A DNA stretch of 64,000 nt from Myxococcaceae bacterium (GTDB taxonomy: Bacteria > Myxococcota > Myxococcia > Myxococcales > Myxococcaceae). Positions 50,362 to 64,000 of this stretch are shown in pieces (position 1 is the stretch's first letter; each line of letters opens with the position of its first letter). The stretch is from the NCBI GenBank assembly GCA_016793095.1, contig JAEUJQ010000036.1, positions 28,005 through 92,004 of the forward strand, in the 5' to 3' direction. The notes below the pieces were generated by a model. That model was not told the origin of the DNA. It made no database searches and was given only the letters and a program-made list of their open reading frames with translations. A program made the position numbers and the translations under genes.

Positions 50362-52678
50362 ATGATTCAGCAGCGGTGGTTGGGCACGGCGTGTCTCGCG
50401 CTCACGGTCGTCTCGTGCAGTCCTCCGATGGTGGACCCGGTGCTCGAGGTGACGGTGCAGCCGCGGACGATCCGCGCCGACGGGCAGAGCACGACCATCT
50501 CGCTCAACGCCATCGATGGCACGGGCAAGCCCGGTACCGGGCAGGTGCGCGTGCGCGCCGCCGCGGGGAGCCTGCGCGAGGCGAGCACGGTCGCGCTCGC
50601 AGCGGGGAAAGGCGAGCTGTCCTTCACCTGCGCTTCCGCGATGGACGGCGACTGCCGGGGGACGATTCGCATCACCGCCGAGTGGAACACGAACATGAGG
50701 CTCGTCGAGGGAGGGACCTCAGTCACCGTGACCGCCGTCGTACCCGACGCCGGAGGCCCCATGGACGCAGGCGTCGACGCCGGCGCGCCGATGGACGCAG
50801 GTGTGGATGCAGGAGCGGTGGACGGTGGGCCCGACGCCGGCGACGTCCTGCCACCCGAGATGTTCGATGGCGGGTTCTCGGGCGCCTACAAGTTGTCGGT
50901 CGTCGATGTCGAGAAGCCCACGATCCTCTCCGGCGTCATGGACGAAGTGGACGTGACCTTCCGCCTCACGACCAACACCAGCGCCATGCTGCCCGTCGCA
51001 GGTCGCATGGCGACCATCACCGTCGATCAGGGCGCGTCGTTCGACCCGGTGATGTCGCAGTCGTCCACGACCCGCATGACCGACGCCAATGGGCGCTTCG
51101 TCGTGACGGTCTCGCCCGGCTCCGCGAGCCGCACCGTGCTCCGGATCATCGCGAACGCCGAGGACGCGCGCGTGACTGCGCTGGTCCGGGCGGTTGACGT
51201 CGGCTCGGTCGAGTGGGCGATGGACACGATGACTCGCACCACCCTCGCGGTCATCTCGAATGGCCAGGCCACGAACACGCCCGTCTTCTTCCGACTCAGA
51301 GACGCCAACAACAACCCGGTCGAGGGCGTCGACGTCGACTTCTCGGTGGCTCCAAACTCGGCGGCTGGCTGCATGGTGCTGCCCACCAGAGATCGCAGCA
51401 ACGCCATGGGCCTGGTGCGCACCCAGCTCACCGCCGGCGATTCACAGGGGACGGCGACCGTGATCGCCCGCGTCACCGGCGTCGCGCCGACGCCGTCCAC
51501 CCAGTTCAACATCGTCATCGGCCGGGTCAGCGAGGGGCGCATGGCGCTCTCCTGCGCCCGGACGACCCTCGGCGCGATGCAGGTCGCGATGCCACCGCGC
51601 AACGATCAGAACACCAACTGCACGGTGACGCTCGCCGATCGCAACGGGCTGAACCCTCCGTTCGCGCTCAACGTCTCGTGGCTCACTGAAGCGGGCAACA
51701 TGCCGTCACAGGTGATGTCCACGGCCGGCTCGAACTCGGTGTCGTCCATGTTCAATACCGGTGGAGCGCTTCCGGTGGCGACCAGTCCCCTGCCCGCGGT
51801 CTCCGGGGCCTTCCCGGCTCCTGCAGAACCGTCTGCCGCGGCGAACAACCCGAGAGACAACTTCGTCACCATCGTCGCGGCCGTCCAGGGCGAGGAGCAG
51901 TTCTGGGACGGCTCAGGGACGAGCGGTGGCCTCGCGAATGGTGGGTGGGATCCGGGCGAGTACTGGGTCGATCTGGCCGAACCCTTCGCCGACTCGAACG
52001 ACAACGGAACCTGGGACCCGAACGAGCCCTTCATCGACACCGATCGGGTGAACTGCACCACCGGTCTGGTCGAGGCGAAGAACAGCCGGTGGGACCCGCC
52101 GAACGGCTGCTGGGATCGCAACACCCAGGTCTGGAAGCCCACTCACGTCGTCTACTCCGGGGGCCCGGTGACGAGCCCGGGGGCGACCCCGACCTTCTTG
52201 AGGTTCTCTCCCCCCATCCCCAGCTCGATGCCCAACGACACCACCCAGCAGGTGCAGATCTCCTGGACCGACGCCTGGTTCAACCGGTTCTCCAGCGACA
52301 GCGCGAGCATCACCGTCTCGACCATCGCGGGCTCGCGTGGGCAGGCCACCATCGGCAGCAGCACGATCAGCGGTGAAGAGTTCGGTCACACCCTGCAGTA
52401 CTTCGCGATGCGCGCCCAGGTCTCGGACGCCGGCGTGGTGCTCGCGGAGGAAGGAGTGTGTGACCCGCTGATCCCCGACTCGGGGTTCCCGGCGGTTCGC
52501 TGTCTGCGCACCTACCGCTTCCGTGATTGGCGCACCTCGCCGCCGACGGTCACGATGACGCTCGTCTCGCCGACTCCGCAGGCCCTGCTGTCCGACGGCG
52601 GCGTGCCTCCACCGACCAGCACCACCTGGGAGCTCCGCGCCCAGAACCAGCTGCAGTCCGGCCCCTCGACCTACCAGT

Positions 52679-52698
<20 letters not shown>
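50362..52698 (+). CDS. lipoprotein with Ig-like (Big_1-type) domains
   Basis: 778 residues from ATG 50362, with AAGGGGAG upstream. The lipoprotein signal ends TVVSC. The first domain (about 30-130) is Ig-like. A linker repeats GVDAGAPMDAGVDAGA (about 133-165). At least two further Big_1/invasin-like domains follow, with the usual RDANNNPVEGVDVDF and TDANGRFVVTV motifs. A segment with DPNEPFIDTD and SNDNGTWDPN (about 540-560) resembles Ca-binding dockerin-like loops. It is probably a surface-exposed adhesion or structural protein. Its 3' end overlaps the convergent histidine kinase gene by 20 bases. Confidence 0.82.
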
Positions 52699-54571
<1,873 letters not shown>

Positions 54572-54572
54572 G

Positions 54573-56207
54573 TCACCACCAGGAGTATCGCTGCCCGGAC
54601 GGAGCGGCCCATGATTGCTTGAGGAAGTTCTTCGCCGCCACGCTCGCCGAGTGGTGCTCCGTCACCAGCGCGAGCAGCCCCAGGTGCGCGACCACGCCCA
54701 GCACCAGGAGCGCCGGCACCGCGCGCTGGGCCTTGAACCGGGCGAAGACCCACGCGGCCGCCGCGATGATGAGGCCGACGATGAGCGCGCCCGGCAGCGG
54801 GTTCGGTACCAGGGCGTTGAGCCACGACACCGGCCACACGCCCTCGCGCACCAGCGGCACCGCCAGCCCGAAGAGCGACGTCGAGAGGTTGAAGCGCCCC
54901 TGCGCATCGACGTGCTCGAGATCGTTCGGCACGTAGTTGACCTGCGTGACCAGGGACATGGCGATGACCGACGACAGGCACAGCCCCGCGGCCAGCGAGA
55001 ACGCCGGGCCCGGCTTTCCGGCCAGCCGCTCGAGGCCCAGGCCCACGGGCAGCAGCAGGAAGGGGAGCACCGGCGTCAGGTGCCGGGGGCCGGTCGTCCA
55101 CCCCCAGGAGTCGTAGGTGAACGACGAGGTGAAGTACGCGTTGCCGAGGAGCAGCACGATCAGCATCACCCACTGCGGGCGCTCCTTCGCCTCGAGCGAC
55201 GAGAGGCCGGCGAAGGCCAGCAGCAGGAACGGCGAGAGCGTGAAGAAGCCGCGGAGCGGCGAGAAGGCCGACAGGAGGAAAGCCCGCGGGTCGGGGTAGC
55301 GGATGCCGAGGAAGCCGCCCAGGTGCCAGCCCTGGTACGCGGCGTCGTTGAGGAACTTGTAGCCGCTGGTGAGCGGGTGGCCGAAGCACACCTGGTGGTA
55401 CGCCATCAGCGCGACGAGGAAGGGCGCCGCGCCCGCCATGACGAAGCCCGCCGCTCGCGCCAGCCCGCCCCACTGCCGCCACCGCGCCGCCACCACATAC
55501 GACGCCACGCACACGACCCCCAGCGCGCCCGTGTACTCGGTGAACACCACCGCGCCGGCGAAGGCGCCAGCCACCAGCAGGCCACGCTCCGTCCAGTCGC
55601 CCCGCACCACGCGCCAGGCCGCGTAGAACGTCGCGAAGAGCAGCACCGCGGTGAGCTGGTGCGAGAGGAACTGCTCGGCGTAGCTGAACGCCATGGTGCC
55701 GAGCGCGTAGACGACCGTGAGCGTGTCGGCCGCCTCGGGGGCCAGCGTCGCCGCCAGGAAGCGCCGCAGGAACACCAGCATCACCAGGGTCGGGATGACG
55801 AGGATGAAGAGGCGCGAGAAGAGCACCTGGGACGACTCCGACACGGGCGCCTTGAGGGCCTTGAGCGCCGCGTAGACGGGGGCGCCGAGGAACGAGAGCA
55901 TCGGCGCCTTCGACGGGTAGTACCTCGCCTCGATGAGCTGCGCGCCCGGCGGCGGCGGCTGCACGCAGCTCACCAGCTGCTCCTCCTCGCCCACCCGCAC
56001 GCGCGCGACACAGGACAGATCGCCGACCGACCCGAACTCCCGGAGCGTCTCGTTGATGACGACGGTGCCGTGGTCCACGAGGCTGCGGGACTGCCACAGC
56101 CGGCAGAGCTCGTTGGGGCTGCGCAGCGCGGGGTGGTACGGGAACGAGAGCAGGTAGAGCGCCGCCACCAGCCCGTACCCCACCTGTGCACCTGGCCACC
56201 GCGTCAT
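54573..56207 (-). CDS. polytopic membrane protein, glycosyltransferase-39-like
   Basis: 544 residues with about eleven hydrophobic helices. The N-terminal loop contains NELCRLWQSRSLVDHGTV and later YYPSKAPMLSFLGAPVY, a pattern typical of ArnT/PMT (GT39-like) membrane glycosyltransferases, where an acidic residue in the first loop is catalytic. The acidic residues there are Glu33 and, after the second part, Asp62/Glu74. No specific substrate can be named. It is the first gene of a two-gene unit with the hybrid histidine kinase (gap of one base). Confidence 0.7.
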   Translation of the reverse strand: MTRWPGAQVGYGLVAALYLLSFPYHPALRSPNELCRLWQSRSLVDHGTVVINETLREFGSVGDLSCVARVRVGEEEQLVSCVQPPPPGAQLIEARYYPSKAPMLSFLGAPVYAALKALKAPVSESSQVLFSRLFILVIPTLVMLVFLRRFLAATLAPEAADTLTVVYALGTMAFSYAEQFLSHQLTAVLLFATFYAAWRVVRGDWTERGLLVAGAFAGAVVFTEYTGALGVVCVASYVVAARWRQWGGLARAAGFVMAGAAPFLVALMAYHQVCFGHPLTSGYKFLNDAAYQGWHLGGFLGIRYPDPRAFLLSAFSPLRGFFTLSPFLLLAFAGLSSLEAKERPQWVMLIVLLLGNAYFTSSFTYDSWGWTTGPRHLTPVLPFLLLPVGLGLERLAGKPGPAFSLAAGLCLSSVIAMSLVTQVNYVPNDLEHVDAQGRFNLSTSLFGLAVPLVREGVWPVSWLNALVPNPLPGALIVGLIIAAAAWVFARFKAQRAVPALLVLGVVAHLGLLALVTEHHSASVAAKNFLKQSWAAPSGQRYSWW

Positions 56208-56332
56208 GAGGCCGGTCGCTCTATCACTTCTGCGCGGGAATCGAGGGCCCTCTGGGCGCGTTCCGCCTTCGTTCCGTGTCGTCTGCTCACCACCGGGCGA
56301 ACGAGGGAGTAGGGTCTCGCGCAGGCGCGGCC

Positions 56333-59461
<3,129 letters not shown>

Positions 59462-61018
59462 TCAGAACAGCTCGTACCGCGCGCCGATCATCACCTTGTC
59501 GTTGCGCGAGAGGTAGCCGAAGGGGCTGAAGCTCGCGCCCTCGAAGACCTCGGCCGCCAGCCAGAGCTTGAGCGAGTCGAAGCCCTGCCAGGTGACGCGC
59601 GGGCCGATGGCGAAGCTGAGGCCGATGGGCTCGAAGGCGCCGCGCAGCTCGAGGCTCAGCCGATCGTCGAACAGGGTGTAGCCGACGTTCGCCACCACGA
59701 GGTGGAACCAGCCGGTGCGCGCCGCGCCGGCCGCGGTGGACGGCTCGAGCAGCACGAGCTGCTCGTTGGCGGCGAGCGACGGAATCGCCATGCCGAAGTA
59801 CGTCACCGCGTAGACGAGCTTCGAGTCCGACGCCTGGCTGACGCCCACCACCCACGTCACCGCGCTCTTGTCCACGGGCTGGAACCCGGCGTCGAAGAAC
59901 GTCTGCCGCGGCGTGAAGGTGACGTCGACGTCGACCTGCGCAGGCCCGATGACCGCCGAGCCCTCGAGCGAGAACAGGTGCGTGCGCGCGTAGGTGCCGC
60001 GGAACAGCGTCTCGCCCGCCTGGAAGCGGTTCAGCACCGACGCGGCGACGGCCTGCGGCACCGGCCGACCCGCCGCGTTCGCCGAGGCCAGCACCTGCAC
60101 CTCGGGGTCCATCACCACGCGCGGCATCTTCTCGTTCATCCACACCCACGAGCCGCCCACCTTCACCTTGCCCGCCGATGACAACCGCAGCGCCACGTCA
60201 CCGAGGAACGGCGGCGGGCGGCGGGTCTCGAGCAGGCGCTCCTGGGCGAAGTCCTCGACGGAGGGATCGACGCGCCGGGTGTCGAACGAGGGCGAGAGCG
60301 CCGGCTGCAGCAGCGCCTCGTCCTGACCGAAGACGAAGAAGCGGTTCGACTGGAAGAAGGGCACGTACGCGGCGAGCCAGCTCACCTTGCCGAGAACGCC
60401 CTGGGCGCGCACCGCCGGCACCGGCAAGAGCGTGTCTTCCAGCTCGCCGGCCACGAAGCTCTCGCGCAGGTCCCTCGGGTTGAGCGAGTCGGCGGGCGCG
60501 AGCGCCGCGTTGGCGCCCAGGGCGAGGCGCTGGTTCCCGACGCGCAGATCGACCTTCGGCGAGTACACGTCCACGTACGCGTCACCCAGGAGCGGCTCGA
60601 AGAAGCCCTTCGCACGGTCGAGCTCGCGCTGGGTGGCCAGCCGTACCTGGGCGCGCCCCTCGAGCACCAGTCGCACGCGCTCGTTGAGCTTCACGTCGAC
60701 CCCGAGCGAGGCCTTGAGCCGGCCCTCGGCCACGTTCTCGGCGAAGGGCACGTTGCGCGGGGAGTCGAAGCGGGTGTCGACGCTCGTGTCGGCGCGCACG
60801 GCGCCGAACAACCGCACCGAGGGCGCGGTGGGCGTCGCCTCGAACGACTCGAGGGCCGCGCCGGCGTCTGCGGGTCCGGAGGGGGTGAACGCCTCGATTG
60901 GCTCGAACGCCTCGACAGCCATCGGGCTCTCGGGGCCGCCGTCAGGCACGTCGGCGGCGCCGCTCGCCTCACCGGCGTCGGGGTGTGCGAGGAGCAGGAG
61001 GAGGGTCGCGGCGAGCAC
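59462..61018 (-). CDS. large exported outer-membrane beta-barrel-like protein
   Basis: 518 residues from GTG 61018 (the only in-frame start, weak Shine-Dalgarno). A short signal peptide (LAATLLLLLAHPDAG) is followed by an Ala/Pro/Glu linker and then alternating amphipathic strands ending in KVMIGARYELF, with a terminal Phe as in outer-membrane barrels. The repeated pattern LGVDVKLNERVRLVLEGRAQ resembles DUF1302-type porin-like proteins. A LolA-like gene lies 1.8 kb away, on the other side of a kinase; such pairs occur in export clusters. The function is unproven. Confidence 0.72.
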   Translation of the reverse strand: MLAATLLLLLAHPDAGEASGAADVPDGGPESPMAVEAFEPIEAFTPSGPADAGAALESFEATPTAPSVRLFGAVRADTSVDTRFDSPRNVPFAENVAEGRLKASLGVDVKLNERVRLVLEGRAQVRLATQRELDRAKGFFEPLLGDAYVDVYSPKVDLRVGNQRLALGANAALAPADSLNPRDLRESFVAGELEDTLLPVPAVRAQGVLGKVSWLAAYVPFFQSNRFFVFGQDEALLQPALSPSFDTRRVDPSVEDFAQERLLETRRPPPFLGDVALRLSSAGKVKVGGSWVWMNEKMPRVVMDPEVQVLASANAAGRPVPQAVAASVLNRFQAGETLFRGTYARTHLFSLEGSAVIGPAQVDVDVTFTPRQTFFDAGFQPVDKSAVTWVVGVSQASDSKLVYAVTYFGMAIPSLAANEQLVLLEPSTAAGAARTGWFHLVVANVGYTLFDDRLSLELRGAFEPIGLSFAIGPRVTWQGFDSLKLWLAAEVFEGASFSPFGYLSRNDKVMIGARYELF

Positions 61019-61156
61019 CGGGGCGATCGCATACCACTTGAATCGAGGCCGTCGAGGCGCGGCGCTCTTCTGGGACGACGGCGCCGCGAGCGCTCACCGC
61101 CACCTGACGCCGACGGCCGGCTCGACGGTCGCCGCTCGCGCTGCCAGAGTGCGCTC

Positions 61157-62779
<1,623 letters not shown>

Positions 62780-62781
62780 CG

Positions 62782-63549
62782 TCACCCGCGCTCGAGCGCC
62801 TGCTCGGTGAAGGCGTCGTCACCGAGGGTCGAGTCCTCGAGCCTGAGCACCGACATCTGCGTCTTCGAGCCCGACTGCAGGTTCTCCATCACCGCCTCGG
62901 CGGCGATGACGCGCTCCTTGAAGGCCTTGAGCTTCACCGTGCGGTAGCGCTTGAAGGGCTTGCCCGCCTTGTCCTGGTAGTCGACGCGCATGGGCACGTA
63001 CGTCTGCTTGTCCACGAACAGCTTCACCGTCCCGTACGCCGAGCCGTCATCGCCCTTCCCTTCGAGCACGAAGCAGTCGCGGCCCTCGGCCTTCTCGTCC
63101 CCAAGGCGCTTCAGGTCTTCGTCGCGCGCGCCATTCGAGGCGATGTCGGCGTAGGCGAAGTCGGTGTCCATGAAGGACTTCGCGCGATCGCTCCTGGCGA
63201 CCTTCCGCACCCGCTTGAGCTTCGGGAGGTACAACGAGACGTCGTCGCCTTCACCCGCGGGCCCCTCGACCGTCAGCACCGCCACCCCCGCGACGCCTGC
63301 CGGCGACGAGAACCGCGCCAGCGCGTGGCTCCTGCCGTTGATGGTGCGGCTCGAGCTGGTGAGCTGCTGCTCCTTCACCTTGCCGTCGCTCGCCGTGGTG
63401 ACCAGCTTCAGCTCGGCGGTGAGCCCGACGAGGTTGAGCGCCCCCTTCTCGCGTGACTTCTTCGAGATGTCGGCGGCGGACTCCTCGGCGGAGGCAGTCG
63501 CGGCGAGGCCGCAGGTGACGAGGAGGGCAGCGAGGTGGTGAGCGCTCAT
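62782..63549 (-). CDS. outer-membrane lipoprotein-sorting-like protein (LolA-like fold)
   Basis: 255 residues from ATG 63549, which gives a proper signal peptide ending in ATASAEE. The mature part matches the outer membrane lipoprotein-sorting protein family (LolA/LolB fold): SLYLPKLKRVRKVARSDRAK, then SFMDTDFAYADI and KQTYVPMRVDYQDKAGK. Such proteins bind lipid chains in the periplasm and often sit beside RND/MMPL transporters or DUF1302 barrels. No transporter is present here, though a barrel gene is near. Confidence 0.85.
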   Translation of the reverse strand: MSAHHLAALLVTCGLAATASAEESAADISKKSREKGALNLVGLTAELKLVTTASDGKVKEQQLTSSSRTINGRSHALARFSSPAGVAGVAVLTVEGPAGEGDDVSLYLPKLKRVRKVARSDRAKSFMDTDFAYADIASNGARDEDLKRLGDEKAEGRDCFVLEGKGDDGSAYGTVKLFVDKQTYVPMRVDYQDKAGKPFKRYRTVKLKAFKERVIAAEAVMENLQSGSKTQMSVLRLEDSTLGDDAFTEQALERG

Positions 63550-63599
63550 GGGCAGCCTCAATAGCAGACGGCGAAGCGACGAGCCTTTCCCGGCGGCAT

Positions 63600-64000
63600 T
63601 CACTCGCCGAAGTACTCGGGCAGCGTCTCCTTGAGGCGCCGCTCGGCGTCCTCGAGGTGCTTGTCGGTCGGCGCGAGCGACCGCGCGGCGCGCAGCTTGA
63701 GCAACGCCCGACGCGGGTGCCCGAGGGCGAGCTCGCAGCGCGCTTCGGCCTCGAGGGCCTCCACGTCGTCCGGCCCGTACAGCACCGCGTCTCTCGAGGC
63801 CGCGCAGGCACGCTCGATCTCTCCGGCCGACAGCCAGGCGCGGGAGAGCAGCACGCGCGCCACGGTGTTCGAGGGGTCGGTCTTCACCGCGACGGCCAGC
63901 GCCTCGGCCGCCGGCACCGCGTCGCCCTGCTCGAGCAGGGCCTGGCCGAGGCGGGTCAACACCGGGCCCGAGTTCGGAAACAGCAGGGCTTCCGCGCGCG
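63600..64000 (-). CDS. TPR-repeat protein, 3' part (start outside window)
   Basis: The frame is open to the window edge, continuing upstream as RAEALLFPNSGPVLTRLG, so the GTG at 63962 is not taken as the start. At least three TPR units are visible in 133 residues (GQALLEQGDAVPAAEALAVA; SRAWLSAGEIERAC; ARCELALGHPRRALLKLRAA). TPR proteins act as scaffolds. It ends 50 bases before the start of the LolA-like gene, on the same strand, so the two may be cotranscribed. Confidence 0.8.
   Translation of the reverse strand, partial: RAEALLFPNSGPVLTRLGQALLEQGDAVPAAEALAVAVKTDPSNTVARVLLSRAWLSAGEIERACAASRDAVLYGPDDVEALEAEARCELALGHPRRALLKLRAARSLAPTDKHLEDAERRLKETLPEYFGE

Overview
The window is high-GC DNA, almost certainly from a myxobacterium (phylum Myxococcota). 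Evidence: a DUF2378/TIGR02265 protein (a family restricted to Myxococcales), three transmembrane Ser/Thr protein kinases, MJ0042 zinc-ribbon/GYF proteins like the gliding protein AgmX/GltJ, giant lipoproteins with MopE-type Asp-rich motifs, and many surface proteins with Asp-Ala-Gly-rich linkers. Genus cannot be assigned. It looks like ordinary chromosome: I see no insertion sequence, prophage, CRISPR array or tRNA. The only structured RNA gene recognised is rnpB.

Layout. 1-4.4 kb: the 3' part of an alpha-2-macroglobulin, a DUF2378 protein, Ada and a small receiver-like protein. 4.4-17.7 kb: two coupled paralogous giant lipoproteins with Gly-rich tails, a two-domain universal stress protein, and a metzincin lipoprotein with its outer-membrane partner. 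18-25.6 kb: an alkyl-DHAP-synthase-like flavoenzyme, a lone ExbD/TolR, an L,D-transpeptidase, a phytase-like protein with a circularly permuted GDPD domain inside it plus a frameshift, a degenerate Nudix-membrane fusion and a GGQ ribosome-rescue factor. 25.7-30.9 kb: a tightly overlapping operon of Ser/Thr kinase, exported protein and large lipoprotein. 31-40.2 kb: an MJ0042/TPR protein with gatCAB, divergent ftsK, rnpB and a FYDLN zinc-ribbon protein. 40.4-44.1 kb: an AgmX/GltJ-like protein, two BMC-P (EutN/CcmL) shell-vertex proteins coupled to a class II aldolase, and a peptidoglycan-binding protein. 44.1-50.2 kb: ftsE-ftsX-envC (division) and etfB-etfA with an acyl-CoA dehydrogenase (fatty-acid oxidation and electron transfer). 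50.4-64 kb: an Ig-like lipoprotein, a hybrid histidine kinase, a polytopic membrane protein, two more Ser/Thr kinases, a beta-barrel protein, a LolA-like protein and a truncated TPR protein.

Main points of interest: (1) the BMC-P pair plus an aldolase that lacks a metal-ligand His, with no BMC-H or BMC-T gene in view; (2) the permuted GDPD inside a phytase-like domain, with a 6-bp direct repeat at both joints such that swapping tails restores both families; (3) a kinase/exported protein/lipoprotein operon; (4) an FtsK with a roughly 170-residue segment between Walker A and Walker B; (5) twin giant MopE/Gly-rich lipoproteins. Small-scale regulatory calls are by eye and weak.
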